A DNA stretch of 64,000 nt, taken from Rhodococcus globerulus NBRC 14531. GTDB lineage: Bacteria > Actinomycetota > Actinomycetes > Mycobacteriales > Mycobacteriaceae. How positions within the stretch are numbered: the stretch's first letter is position 1; every line of letters starts with the position of its first letter. Positions 16,877 through 25,988 of the stretch are shown piece by piece. The stretch lies in the NCBI RefSeq assembly GCF_001894805.1, contig NZ_BCWX01000003.1:558001-622000 (forward strand), read 5' to 3'. The notes beneath the pieces were generated by a model. The model was given only the letters and a program-made list of their open reading frames with translations, was not told where the DNA came from and did no database searches. Position numbers and translations under genes: made by a program.

Positions 16877-17721
16877 TACCCGCCGGCGAACTTTTCCGAC
16901 GTGCCCAGGTCGATGGGCAACGCGATACCGGTGATTCCGCGTCCGGCAGGTCCCACCAGATAGAACACCGCGTCGGCGATCACCTCGGGATCCACCCACG
17001 GATGCGGCAGGAGATTCAGCTTCGACATGATGGGCGCGGTGTCCTCGAGAACCGGGTTTTCCAGATCCGGCCGGAATGCTCGAACCATGGGTTCGTTGTC
17101 GATCATCGTGGTGCGCACGTTGCCCGGGTGCACTGAATTGACCCGGATGTCGGCCCAGCCGAGCTCGTTGGCCAATGACTTCGCCAATCCGCGGACGGCA
17201 TGTTTGGACGCCGAGTAGTGGGCGATGCCCGGCACGCCCCGCAGGCCCGCCATGGAACTGATCAGCACAATTGATCCGCCTCGGTTGCCACTCATGATGT
17301 GGGGGATTGCGACCTTTGTGGTCAACCAGACGCCGGTGACGTTGATGTCCATCAATTCACGGAATTCTTCCGGGCTCAGATCCCACGACAACTTCGCTGA
17401 TGCGGCAATACCGGCATTGGCGATGACGATGTCGAGTCGGCCGAACTTCTCGACACCGGCATCGACCGCTGCTTTGAGCGCGTCATGATCACGGGTATCG
17501 GCGACGGAGGCGGAGATGCGTCGGCCCTGCGCCTCTACCAATTTGACGGTCTGAGCCAGGTCCGCCTCGGTAGCCATGTCGTATCCGGCTGTCGCGACCG
17601 GTGAGCACAGATCCACCGCGATGATGTCTGCGCCCTCGGACGCGAGGCGCACGGCGTGTGCGCGGCCCTGACCGCGGGCCGCTCCGGTGATGAATGCGAC
17701 CTGTCCGTCCAATGTGCCCAT
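16876..17721 (-). CDS. Short-chain dehydrogenase, mycofactocin-coupled SDR type (carveol dehydrogenase-like)
   Basis: 281 residues. TGAARGQGRAHAVRLASEG (NAD-binding glycine motif with the GQG spelling), AVDLCSPVATAGYDMATEADL insert, NAGIAASAKL, Ser in SSMAGLRG, and Tyr/Lys in HYSASKHAVRGLAKSLANEL. The insert after the second strand and the 'LCSP' spelling are typical of the mycofactocin-coupled SDR subfamily, whose NAD(H) stays bound and is recycled by the redox peptide mycofactocin. Carveol dehydrogenase (LimC) of Rhodococcus belongs here, but the substrate cannot be told. Single gene, 92 bases downstream of prpE on the same strand. Confidence 0.88.
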   Translation of the reverse strand: MGTLDGQVAFITGAARGQGRAHAVRLASEGADIIAVDLCSPVATAGYDMATEADLAQTVKLVEAQGRRISASVADTRDHDALKAAVDAGVEKFGRLDIVIANAGIAASAKLSWDLSPEEFRELMDINVTGVWLTTKVAIPHIMSGNRGGSIVLISSMAGLRGVPGIAHYSASKHAVRGLAKSLANELGWADIRVNSVHPGNVRTTMIDNEPMVRAFRPDLENPVLEDTAPIMSKLNLLPHPWVDPEVIADAVFYLVGPAGRGITGIALPIDLGTSEKFAGG

Positions 17722-17813
17722 GTTGATTCCCCTGCCCGTGTGACTACCTGAAACCTAGAACATGTTCATCTTGCGGGTTCTGGCGGTGCCGGGCAGGGGA
17801 ACCGGAAAATTTG

Positions 17814-19730
17814 TTATCCGCGAAGGAGTTTCGTCAGATCTTCGAGGACGGTCGCGTCCTCGATGGTGGATGGCACTGTGTACTCCTCGTTGTCGGCGAT
17901 CTGGCGCATGGTCTTGCGCAGAATCTTGCCGGAACGAGTCTTCGGTAGGGCGCCCACCACTGTTACGTCGCGGAACGTGGCGACGGCACCGATCTGATCG
18001 CGGACCCGGGCGACCAGTTCTTTGCGCAGCGTCTCTGGATCGATGTCGACGCCGGACTTGAGTACGACGTAGCCGCTGGGACGCTGTCCCTTGAGTTCGT
18101 CGTGGATGCCGATGACGGCGCATTCCGCGACTGCGGGATGGCCTGCGACAACAGCTTCCATGCTGCCGGTCGAGAGGCGATGGCCCGCAACGTTGATCAC
18201 GTCGTCACTGCGGCCGAGGACGAATACGTAGTTGTCCTCGTCGATGTAGCCGGAATCGCCGGTGAGGTAGTAACCGTCGAAGGTGGAGAGATAGGACTTG
18301 ACGTAGCGATCGTCGTCGCGCCACAGTCCGGCGAGTGTGCCGGGAGGCAGGGGGAGCCCGATCACGATGTTGCCCTCGGTGCCCGCCTCGACGAGTTCGC
18401 CCTTGCCGTCGACGATTTCGACGCGATAGCCGGGGCACGCGACGGTGGGGGAACCGGCCTTGATCGCCATGGGTTCGAGGCCACGAAGGTTTGCGCAGAT
18501 CGCCCACCCGGTTTCGGTCTGCCACCAGTGATCGATGACCGGCCGGTCGAGAACGCGGGTCGCCCATTCGTACGTGTCGGGGTCGAGGCGCTCACCGGCG
18601 GCAAACAGGGTATCGAGCGACGAGATGTCGTACTTGGCAATCTCTTTCGCGTCGGGATCGGCTTTGCGGACAGCGCGGATTGCTGTTGGAGCGGTGAACA
18701 GCGCCGAGACCTTGTACTCGGAAATGATGCGCCAGAACGCGCCGGCATCCGGCGTTCCGACGGGCTTGCCCTCGTACATGACCGTCGTGGCTCCCGCGAG
18801 AAGCGGGCCGTAGACGATGTACGAGTGGCCGACCACCCAGCCGACGTCGGACGCGGTCCACCACACCTGGCCAGGGGAGATGTTGTAGAGATTCTTCATC
18901 GTCCAGGTCAAGGCAACAGCGTGTCCGCCGTTGTCGCGCACAACGCCCTTGGGCTTACCCGTGGTGCCCGAGGTGTAGAGGATGTAGAGCGGATCGGTAG
19001 CGGCGACAGAGACCGGAGCAGCCGGCGTCGTGTCGGAGATCAGCTCGTCCCAGTCGAACCACGCTGCGCCACTGGACTTGTAATCGGCCGCCGAACCCGG
19101 AATCTGCTCACGATTTTTCACGATGACGGTGTGCGCCGGTGTCGCGGAAAGCTGCAGAGCCTTCTCCACCATCGGCAGATATTCGATGGTGCGGCCCGGC
19201 TCGAGGCCACCAGACGCGGTCACCAGGACAACCGGGCCGGCGTCGTCGATACGAGTTGCGAGTTCCTTCGCGGCAAAACCGCCGAACACCACCGAGTGCA
19301 CTGCGCCGATGCGCGCACAGGCCAGCATCGCAATTGCTGCTTCGGGGATCATCGGCATGTAGATGATGACGCGATCGCCCGCCACAACACCTTGGTCGCG
19401 AAGCACACCGGCAAACAGTGACACCTGCTCGAGCAGTTCCGAGTACGTGTACGTGGCCTTGGTGGGGACCATCGCGGAGTCGAAGATCAGTGCGGTCTGA
19501 TCGCCGCGGCCGTCACGGACGTGGCGATCGAGAGCATTGAAGCTCGTGTTCAGCGACGCACCCGGAAACCAGCGGTAGACGGGCGCCGCGGAATCGTCGA
19601 GAGCTGAAGTGGGAGCCACATCCCAGTCGACTGCCTGCGCAGCGTCGAGCCAGAACTTTTCCGGCTGGTCCATGCTCTCGCGGTACGCGTCGGCATAGGT
19701 GGTGTGGGACGCCGGCTGGCTCTCGCTCAT
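17814..19730 (-). CDS. prpE: Propionyl-CoA synthetase (acetyl-CoA synthetase family)
   Basis: 638 residues from the ATG at 19730, preceded by GAGGAAAGG; a longer upstream frame is not needed. The adenylation motif YTSGTTGKPKGVVRDNGGH with the 'RDNGGH' ending is characteristic of PrpE rather than Acs. Other motifs: WWTASDVGWVVGHSYIVYGPLL, WWQTETGW, YYLTGDSGYIDEDNY, GRSDDVINVAGHRLSTG and the C-terminal PKTRSGKILRKTMRQIAD, whose Lys is the catalytic, acetylation-controlled residue. It activates propionate (and other short acids) to CoA esters. The monocarboxylate-type symporters further along the window would supply such acids. Confidence 0.92.
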   Translation of the reverse strand: MSESQPASHTTYADAYRESMDQPEKFWLDAAQAVDWDVAPTSALDDSAAPVYRWFPGASLNTSFNALDRHVRDGRGDQTALIFDSAMVPTKATYTYSELLEQVSLFAGVLRDQGVVAGDRVIIYMPMIPEAAIAMLACARIGAVHSVVFGGFAAKELATRIDDAGPVVLVTASGGLEPGRTIEYLPMVEKALQLSATPAHTVIVKNREQIPGSAADYKSSGAAWFDWDELISDTTPAAPVSVAATDPLYILYTSGTTGKPKGVVRDNGGHAVALTWTMKNLYNISPGQVWWTASDVGWVVGHSYIVYGPLLAGATTVMYEGKPVGTPDAGAFWRIISEYKVSALFTAPTAIRAVRKADPDAKEIAKYDISSLDTLFAAGERLDPDTYEWATRVLDRPVIDHWWQTETGWAICANLRGLEPMAIKAGSPTVACPGYRVEIVDGKGELVEAGTEGNIVIGLPLPPGTLAGLWRDDDRYVKSYLSTFDGYYLTGDSGYIDEDNYVFVLGRSDDVINVAGHRLSTGSMEAVVAGHPAVAECAVIGIHDELKGQRPSGYVVLKSGVDIDPETLRKELVARVRDQIGAVATFRDVTVVGALPKTRSGKILRKTMRQIADNEEYTVPSTIEDATVLEDLTKLLRG

Positions 19731-19857
19731 CGATGTGGGTCCTTTCCTCAACTTCGGAACATCTGTGACGGGAAACACCTTAGGCCAGGTAGGGGACAGA
19801 TTGGGGCTGAGGATGGCCGGGAAGGTTCCTTTGCGCTGGACGGGCTCGATTTGTCGG

Positions 19858-20922
19858 TCAGTGGCGGGTTTCGAGCGCGGGGTCAGGAGCCGGCGCGAGT
19901 TCTGCCTCCTCGCGTCGAATCGTGACGCGGAGTACGGCGAGCAGGAACAGTGAGAGAACAAATCCGGTGAGGGCGCCGAACTGATCTTGGGCAAACAGGA
20001 ACACCTGCGTCACGAGAAGGTTGACGACGATGGAAGCCCGCAGCAGTCGCAACGCGCGTAGGTAGCGTCCGCGGAACAGGAACCACACCCCGAGAATGAC
20101 CAGGATTCCGGCGGTAATACTCGACAGCAGAACCACAAGATCGGAGATGTCCTGCGCGATGATCTCCTCGTCGGTCACAAACGCGACGACGACGCTGATC
20201 ACTGCGCTGAGTGCGTCCAGGACAAAGATTGCCAGCACGACACGGCGGACTATTCGATGACCGACAAAGGCGTCGAGGCGGGCCGAGACCGAGTTGCGCC
20301 ACTGCGTGATCCGCGATTCGATACCGTCGCCGGTGGGGGTGTGTGAGTGCAGACCGGCCCTGATCGACCCGGCCAAGTCGGCAAGCGTGGGGTCGCGGAC
20401 TCCGTCGAGAACGCGCAGTGCGTGGTTGTAGTGAACGGTATCCAGTTGTCCGAGAGCAAGATCCGACAGTGCTCGCGCGCCGATGGACAGTCGATGGCGG
20501 TCGTTCATGCCGCGCCGGATCACCACTTCACGCGCTACCAGGTAGAACAGAACAAAGACGACGTACATGATGGCAATGGCGGGTTGGTAGAAGTAGTTGA
20601 CGTCGGACGTGACGAACTTGCCGATCTCGTCGATGAACAACCCGAATCCGATGCCGCCGATCAGCGATGCGCGGTCGCGGATTCGACTGCCTTCCGTGAT
20701 GGCTGTCATGACGATCGCGACCGCCATCAGTAGTCCGCCCCACAGAACATGCGCGATATGCAGTGCACCGCCGCCGATCTGGGGATATCCCATGGCAGCG
20801 AGGTAGGCACGGGTGATGAGCACCGTGGCAATCGAGGCGAAGAGGAACACTTCGAAGCGCGCCAGCGCGGCGCGGTCGTAGCTGTGCGTCAGTACGCTCG
20901 GATCGGTCGCCTTCGGATTCAC
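19858..20922 (-). CDS. Polytopic membrane protein coupled to accD3
   Basis: 354 residues. About seven hydrophobic helices: four in the first half (FEVFLFASIATVLITRAYLAA; VLWGGLLMAVAIVMTAI; ASLIGGIGFGLFIDEIG; AIAIMYVVFVLFYLV) and three or four in the second, separated by a soluble ~90-residue stretch (NDRHRLSIGARALSDLALGQ ... RITQWRNSVSARLDAF). I recognise no named family. It starts inside the last codons of accD3 (4-base overlap), so it is translationally coupled to that gene. No catalytic motif is visible. Confidence 0.8.
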   Translation of the reverse strand: MNPKATDPSVLTHSYDRAALARFEVFLFASIATVLITRAYLAAMGYPQIGGGALHIAHVLWGGLLMAVAIVMTAITEGSRIRDRASLIGGIGFGLFIDEIGKFVTSDVNYFYQPAIAIMYVVFVLFYLVAREVVIRRGMNDRHRLSIGARALSDLALGQLDTVHYNHALRVLDGVRDPTLADLAGSIRAGLHSHTPTGDGIESRITQWRNSVSARLDAFVGHRIVRRVVLAIFVLDALSAVISVVVAFVTDEEIIAQDISDLVVLLSSITAGILVILGVWFLFRGRYLRALRLLRASIVVNLLVTQVFLFAQDQFGALTGFVLSLFLLAVLRVTIRREEAELAPAPDPALETRH

Positions 20923-22406
20923 CGGGGTACCCCCAAATTACGATAGCGAGAGATCCGCGCAGAGGTTCTGTCGACGGTGGATTCAGTTGCCAGCAGGGCG
21001 AGTTCGTGCGAGATTGCCGCCCCGACGCGTTTGGAGAACTCGACGGGTTCGTCTGCCGCATCGGGGCGTTCGGGGATGATGGCGTCGACGATGCCGTCAC
21101 GTAGAAGGTCCGACGATCGGATTCCCTGGGCCGCGGCCATCTGCGGAGCATGGGTGATGTCGCGATGCACGATCGCACTGGCGCCTTCGGGTGGCAGTGG
21201 GGCGAGCCAACCGTTCTGTGCGGCCAGCACCCGATCGGCCGGCAGAAGCGCCAATGCGCCGCCGCCAGTGCCCTGACCGAGAAGCACCGAAACCGTGGGC
21301 GTCTTCAGCATCACGAGATCTGCTATGCAGCGGGCGATTTCGGGAGCCAGTCCGCGTTCTTCAGCTTCCTTGGACAGCGATGCTCCGAGCGTGTCGATCA
21401 CGAGAACCAAGGGAAGTTGTAGTTCTTCCGCCAGTTTCATGCCGCGTCTCGCCTCACGCAGGGCCGCAGGCCCCATGGTGTTCTGGGTTGACTGCCCACT
21501 GCGATCCTGCCCGAGCAGGATGCAGGGGTAACCTCGGAACCTGGCGAGCGAGAGCAGGATCGTCTTGTCGGTCTCACCTTGGCCCGTGCCACTGAGCGGT
21601 ACCTGTTCGGTGGCAGCATGGCGCAGTAGTTGCCGGATACCCGGACGGTCTGCGCGGCGGGACAGCATCACCGACTGCCAGGCCGGAACGTCGGGGATTT
21701 CGGGAACATCTGCGGATTCGGGTGCTGACGGCGCCGGGGGATCGCTGAGAACACACAGTGCTCGATTGACCAGCAGGCGTAGACGTTCGACGGGCACAAC
21801 ACCGTCGATGACGCCGTTGCGGTACAAGTTCTCCGACGTTTGAATGCCCTCGGGGAACTTTTCGCCGTACAGCGACTCGTAGACACGTGGTCCGAGAAAG
21901 CCCACCAGTGCGCCTGGTTCGGCAATGGTGATGTGACCAAGCGATCCCCAAGAGGCAAATACGCCACCGGTGGTGGGGTTGCGCAGGTAAACCAGATACG
22001 GCAGATGTGCCCCCTTGTGGAGTGCAACAGCCGCGGCGATCTTGACCATCTGCACGAAGGCAACGGTGCCCTCCTGCATCCTGGTTCCGCCGGACGTGGG
22101 GGAGGCCAGGAGCGGAAGTTGTTCTGCCGTGGCACGTTCGACGGCCGCCGTGATTCGTTCCGCTGCGGCGACGCCGATCGAGCCCGCGAGAAAGCTGAAA
22201 TCGCAGGCGATTACCGCGACCCGACGCCCACGAACGGTGCCGACGCCGGTAGTTACCGACTCGTCGGCACCGCTCTTTTCCCGAGCTTTGGCAAGGTCTG
22301 CGGCGTACTCCGGGCCGGGATGGACGTCGAGCGGCGCCACGTCCCAGGAGGCGAAGCTCCCTGGATCGAGTACCTGCGCCAGTAATTCCTCGGCCGAGAT
22401 TCGCAC
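20919..22406 (-). CDS. accD3: Acyl-CoA carboxylase carboxyltransferase, fused beta-alpha type (AccD3)
   Basis: 495 residues, the length I recall for M. tuberculosis AccD3 (Rv0904c). It joins an AccD-like half (DFSFLAGSIGVAAAERITAAVERA; SGGTRMQEGTVAFVQM) to an AccA-like half (ARFRGYPCILLGQDR; LPLVLVIDTLGASLSKEAEERGLA; GQGTGGGALALLPADRVLAAQNGWLAPLPPEGASAI). Such proteins transfer the carboxyl group from biotin to an acyl-CoA in fatty acid or mycolate supply; the exact substrate of AccD3 is unknown. No biotin-carrier or carboxylase gene lies in the window. In M. tuberculosis it sits next to prrA; here ~11.5 kb separates them. Confidence 0.88.
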   Translation of the reverse strand: MRISAEELLAQVLDPGSFASWDVAPLDVHPGPEYAADLAKAREKSGADESVTTGVGTVRGRRVAVIACDFSFLAGSIGVAAAERITAAVERATAEQLPLLASPTSGGTRMQEGTVAFVQMVKIAAAVALHKGAHLPYLVYLRNPTTGGVFASWGSLGHITIAEPGALVGFLGPRVYESLYGEKFPEGIQTSENLYRNGVIDGVVPVERLRLLVNRALCVLSDPPAPSAPESADVPEIPDVPAWQSVMLSRRADRPGIRQLLRHAATEQVPLSGTGQGETDKTILLSLARFRGYPCILLGQDRSGQSTQNTMGPAALREARRGMKLAEELQLPLVLVIDTLGASLSKEAEERGLAPEIARCIADLVMLKTPTVSVLLGQGTGGGALALLPADRVLAAQNGWLAPLPPEGASAIVHRDITHAPQMAAAQGIRSSDLLRDGIVDAIIPERPDAADEPVEFSKRVGAAISHELALLATESTVDRTSARISRYRNLGVPR

Positions 22407-22481
22407 AACACCCTCCGTATCAGGTAAGCACCTTCGCTGCGGACGAACCTACGGGGCGAAGTGCGTGAGTGTGAAACCGGA

Positions 22482-23675
22482 TCAGCGGCCGAAGGCTTCC
22501 TTCCACGAGACGACCTTGCCGATGCGAAGGATGGAGCGCTGGTAGATCTTTGCCGCGATCATCGAGAAGATGACGGTCACAGTCACCATCAGCACGATGG
22601 TGCCCACGATCTGGAATGGCGTTGCCACACCCGCAGCGATCCGTAGCGGCATGAGGATGGCGGAGAACGGCGGAATCCAACTGAGAACGTTGCTCAGAGT
22701 TCCGTCCGGATTTCCGACGGTGGAGAACGCGATACCGAACATCGCCACGATGAGTATCACCAGTGGTGCGGCTGTGGCGTTGACGTCTTCCTGCCGTGAC
22801 ACCATGGAACCCGCGGCGGCATAGAGAACGGCAAAGAATGCGAACCCGAGAATGAACCAGCCGATGGTGCCGATCAGCACGCCGATCGCGGTTCCGGTCA
22901 CAGTCAGAAGCCCGGTTGCCAGGCCCGTGCCAACTCCGGCTATCGCGTACGCGGCCAGCTGGAGTAGTCCGACCGCACCGATTCCGAGTACCTTGCCCCA
23001 CAGCAACTGCAACGGCCGAAGCGTCGAAAGTAGCAGTTCGACAACACGACTCGACTTTTCCTCCACGACACCCATTGCCACGTAGGTGCCGAACAACATG
23101 ATCTGCATGTACAGCAGGGCCACCGCTGCAACGGACAGCGCGATGCGCTGACCCTGCTCGGGGTCTGGCGGATCGAGAGTATCGACGGTGACCGTGGCGG
23201 CTGCCGTGGCGTTGGCAAGCTGCGCCGGATCGACTCCCGCCTCGGTCAGCGCGGTCGATTGCGCTTGCTGGGCAACGGAACTCTCGACAACCACCCGCAG
23301 GTTGGTGTCGATTTCCTTGTTCGTGACGACGGTGACGCTACCGCCGTCGCCCGGTAAGACTGCGAGGTCGAGGTTTCCGTCCTTCACGTCGGTGCGGGCG
23401 GCTTGCTCGTCGCTGTATTCCTTCACCTCGACCGGAGTTCCGATCGCGTCGCCGGTGGTGACAAGAGTCTGTGAGAGCGACTGATCGCCCACCACACCGA
23501 TCGTGGACTTGCTGTCGTCACCGCCGGAGAACAGCGAGATGCCGATGATGCCACCGACAATCGCGATCAGAATGATGATGTTGCTGATCAGGAAACTCTT
23601 TTTGGCTATCTGGGTGGTGAATTCGCGCCGCGCGACCAACCCCACAGCGCGGGCCCCACTCAACTGTGTGCTCAC
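22482..23675 (-). CDS. ABC transporter permease, NatB-like (ABC-2 type)
   Basis: 397 residues. One N-terminal helix (FLISNIIILIAIVGGIIGISLF), a ~130-residue extracytoplasmic domain containing VGDQSLSQTLVTTGDAIGTPVEV, then five or six helices, the standard ABC-2_membrane_3 layout of NatB. The segment LYMQIMLFGTYVAMGVVEEKSSRVVELLLSTLRPLQLLWGK is the conserved coupling region of this family. It overlaps the upstream ATPase gene by 4 bases, so the two form one exporter. Substrate (sodium, lipid or drug) is not evident. Confidence 0.88.
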   Translation of the reverse strand: MSTQLSGARAVGLVARREFTTQIAKKSFLISNIIILIAIVGGIIGISLFSGGDDSKSTIGVVGDQSLSQTLVTTGDAIGTPVEVKEYSDEQAARTDVKDGNLDLAVLPGDGGSVTVVTNKEIDTNLRVVVESSVAQQAQSTALTEAGVDPAQLANATAAATVTVDTLDPPDPEQGQRIALSVAAVALLYMQIMLFGTYVAMGVVEEKSSRVVELLLSTLRPLQLLWGKVLGIGAVGLLQLAAYAIAGVGTGLATGLLTVTGTAIGVLIGTIGWFILGFAFFAVLYAAAGSMVSRQEDVNATAAPLVILIVAMFGIAFSTVGNPDGTLSNVLSWIPPFSAILMPLRIAAGVATPFQIVGTIVLMVTVTVIFSMIAAKIYQRSILRIGKVVSWKEAFGR

Positions 23676-24568
23676 GCTGCAACCACCTCGCGGAACAGAT
23701 CGGTCAAGGACGGGCGTCGGCGGGTGAATTCGTGAACCGGGCCCGTTTTCAGAGCAGCGTGCAGGATCTGCTGATCGTCAGCGGTGGCGTCGACGCTCAG
23801 GAGCGTCCGTCCACCGCCGTGGCTGATTGCCGAGACGCCGATGAGGTGATCGGCCCAGCCGGCGGGAGCGTCGGGCGCATGCACTTCGAGCTGGGCATTT
23901 CCCTTACCGCGCAACTCGTTCACTGTTCCGATCTCGCGCATACTGCCCCGGCTGATGATGCCCACACGATCACACAGGCGCTCCACCAGTTCGAGTTGGT
24001 GGCTGGAGAATATGACGGGCACGCCCGTGCGCGCCTTTTCGACCAGGACTTCACTCATGACGTCGACAGCTACCGGGTCCAAACCCGAAAAGGGTTCGTC
24101 CAGCACCAGTACCGCGGGATCGTGAACCAGTGCGGCGGCGAGTTGCACACGTTGCTGATTGCCCAGCGACAACGAGTCGACGGTGTCTTTGACTCGACCG
24201 GCGATGTCCAAGCGTTCCGTCCAGCGCTCTGTCGCCGCCCGTGCGTCAGCCTTGGACAGGCCGTGTAATTCTGCGAGGTAGGACAATTGGGTGCCCACCT
24301 TCATTTTCGGATACAGCCCACGTTCTTCCGGCATGTACCCGATGGTGCGGCGCACATCGAGGTCGACAGGTTTGCCGCCGAGCCGGACCTCCCCGGAGTC
24401 GGCCGCAAGCACACCGAGGGCGATGCGCATGGTCGTCGTCTTTCCGGCGCCGTTACTGCCGACAAACCCGAAGATCTCCCCTGGATGCACCTCGAAGCTG
24501 AGGTTGTCGAGCGCAACGACGTCGCCGTAGCGTTTCGAAATGCCGTCGATCGTGAGGGTGGCTGGCAT
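23672..24568 (-). CDS. ABC transporter ATP-binding protein, NatA-like
   Basis: 298 residues from the ATG at 24568, with GGAACC upstream. Walker A GSNGAGKTT, Q-loop YMPEERGL, signature LSLGNQQRV, Walker B VLVLDEPFSGLD and switch His in SSHQLELVERLCD are all intact. The signature reads SLGNQ rather than LSGGQ, as is seen in NatA-like ATPases with a 'PEERGLYPKM' Q-loop. The C-terminal DUF4162-type extension is present. Forms an operon with the permease that follows. Confidence 0.92.
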   Translation of the reverse strand: MPATLTIDGISKRYGDVVALDNLSFEVHPGEIFGFVGSNGAGKTTTMRIALGVLAADSGEVRLGGKPVDLDVRRTIGYMPEERGLYPKMKVGTQLSYLAELHGLSKADARAATERWTERLDIAGRVKDTVDSLSLGNQQRVQLAAALVHDPAVLVLDEPFSGLDPVAVDVMSEVLVEKARTGVPVIFSSHQLELVERLCDRVGIISRGSMREIGTVNELRGKGNAQLEVHAPDAPAGWADHLIGVSAISHGGGRTLLSVDATADDQQILHAALKTGPVHEFTRRRPSLTDLFREVVAA

Positions 24569-24603
24569 GGTTCCTTCCCATCGGTCGAAATGTTCTACTG
24601 CGG

Positions 24604-25155
24604 TCAGTCTGTGTCGCCAGGTTCCGGATCGGGTTGCGTCCAGGCAATGATCATCGCCGGTGTACATGCACCGATCAGCATCGCGGTGATTGCCATCCCA
24701 CCTCCCGAGTACGCCAGTCTCTCTACATTCCACCCCACTGTCGAGGTGAAAATCAGGAATATCGCGACAATGAAGACCAACGTTTGGGTTACGGTCAGCG
24801 CGATCGAGCGGGCACTGTTGCGCTGCTGGATCTCCCATTCGTCCAGCGCATCACGTGGCGCGTCGCCCTGACGCCCTGAGACCACTTGCACAGATGTCCA
24901 CAGGGGCAGAAATATGAATGTAAGCGGCACCCAGAGCAGGGGAGCCACCGTGGTGTTGAAAAGAAAAGCGACTGCCAAGACGATCATCGCGGTGAATACG
25001 ACGCCGAGCGCGGTCACGAGCACCCGTCGGCGCCGACGGGTTCGCCACTTCGGCAACCAATGCCGGAAAGTTTCCTCTTGCTGCAGGAACTGTCTGGTGC
25101 GGCGCGCCTGGTAGCGGTCGATCAGATTTAGTTCAATCAGATTCGTTTGGGACAC
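24604..25155 (-). CDS. Small membrane protein co-transcribed with an XRE regulator
   Basis: 183 residues, GTG start at 25155, with about four helices in two hairpins (VLVTALGVVFTAMIVLAVAFLF/VAPLLWVPLTFIFLPLW; IALTVTQTLVFIVAIFLIF/MAITAMLIGACTPAMIIAW) flanked by a basic N-terminal segment (WRTRRRRR). No family recognised beyond the general DUF6121/DUF2178-like pattern of helix-hairpin proteins paired with YozG/XRE regulators. Its start lies 23 bases inside the end of the regulator gene. Confidence 0.75.
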   Translation of the reverse strand: MSQTNLIELNLIDRYQARRTRQFLQQEETFRHWLPKWRTRRRRRVLVTALGVVFTAMIVLAVAFLFNTTVAPLLWVPLTFIFLPLWTSVQVVSGRQGDAPRDALDEWEIQQRNSARSIALTVTQTLVFIVAIFLIFTSTVGWNVERLAYSGGGMAITAMLIGACTPAMIIAWTQPDPEPGDTD

Positions 25156-25444
25156 TGGTCTTTTCGCTCCCTTCGGTGATCCGGCCCGGTCGGTAGACCT
25201 CGGTGGACAGGGGGCCGAACTCCGCGCGGGAGAACACCGCTTCCACCGGGAGGTCGAACACGTCGCAGATGCGGAACGCGAGATCCAGGCTGGGGTAGTG
25301 GTCGCCGCGCTCGAGCGCGCCGACGGTCTGGGGATTTACATCGACAAGGTGTGCCAGCTGCGCCCGAGTCATCTTTCGCTCGGCACGAAGTACACCGATG
25401 CGATTGAAGATGGGGAGCGAGGCTCCCCGCCGGACTGGGCTCAT
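25133..25444 (-). CDS. XRE-family transcriptional regulator
   Basis: 103 residues with a classic helix-turn-helix: RIGVLRAERKMTRAQLAHLVDVNPQTVGALERGDHYPSLDLAFRICDVFDLPVEAVFS. This is the YozG/immunity-type short regulator, often encoded directly upstream of a small membrane protein as here. A C-terminal tail of ~35 residues (TEVYRPGRITEGSEKTS) has no recognised role. It is the first gene of a two-gene unit with the membrane protein. Confidence 0.88.
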   Translation of the reverse strand: MSPVRRGASLPIFNRIGVLRAERKMTRAQLAHLVDVNPQTVGALERGDHYPSLDLAFRICDVFDLPVEAVFSRAEFGPLSTEVYRPGRITEGSEKTSVPNESD

Positions 25445-25536
25445 GCATCAAAGTGTTGTAAAAACCCAACGTTTTGTCAAGGATTCTGCATCCAGAAGTC
25501 ATGCCGGCATGTGCCGATCGGATTAGGGTTTGCGAT

Positions 25537-25956
25537 ATGGCTACGGATGAATTGGTGCTGGAGAAGTCCCACGTTGTGATTCAGGTGCTCGAGGACGGCA
25601 GCTACAGCGTGGGGTCGCAAGGCCGGGACGAGGTCTGGCACGCGCCGATGGAAAAAGGTGCCGTCGTCGGCATCGGGCAGCACACGCCCGGCGACGTCGA
25701 GGGTGAATCGTGGTGGGTGGTGTACGGGCAATCCGATCCGCAGGCCGACGTGACGGTTCGCCTCGAGGACGGTTCCCACGTTCCGGTACTGCGTATCGGC
25801 GACATCTTCGTTTGTGAATGGGTGAGTGTGCCGCAGCGGGCGTTGCTCTATCGATCGGATCGTCCGGTGGAGTCTCAGCCGACCAACTTGTCGGTGCTCT
25901 TTGCTCGTCCGCGGTTCATGCCCAACGCGCCGTTCCCGGAGAACGATCGCTTGTAG
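25537..25956 (+). CDS. Hypothetical protein, 139 residues
   Basis: Starts at the ATG at 25537 in the plus strand, divergent from the XRE unit. Strand-rich, soluble, acidic, without signal peptide or membrane segment. Sequence landmarks are LEKSHVVIQVLEDGSYSVGSQG, GESWWVVYGQSDPQADVTVRLEDG and VPVLRIGDIFVCEWVSVPQRALL; the alternation suggests a small beta-barrel or sandwich. I do not recognise the family. It is followed closely by the VOC gene in the same direction, separated by a palindrome at 25963-25981. Confidence 0.6.
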   Translation: MATDELVLEKSHVVIQVLEDGSYSVGSQGRDEVWHAPMEKGAVVGIGQHTPGDVEGESWWVVYGQSDPQADVTVRLEDGSHVPVLRIGDIFVCEWVSVPQRALLYRSDRPVESQPTNLSVLFARPRFMPNAPFPENDRL

Positions 25957-25962
25957 ATTGTT

Positions 25963-25981
25963 ACGGTACGTACTGTACCGT
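25963..25981. promoter_or_regulatory. Palindrome upstream of the VOC-TetR operon
   Basis: ACGGTAC, spacer GTACT, GTACCGT: perfect 7-bp arms, seven bases upstream of the VOC start codon. Placement in front of an operon ending in a TetR gene suggests the autoregulatory operator. Confidence 0.6.
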
Positions 25982-25988
25982 TTAGAAT

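Noticed and set aside
17758..17767. GAACATGTTC palindrome upstream of the SDR gene
   Set aside because: Looks like an SOS box, but the actinobacterial LexA site needs GAAC-N4-GTTC; here the spacer is only two bases.
18102..19421. 439-codon frame on the plus strand
   Set aside because: Antisense of prpE, which has all adenylation motifs.
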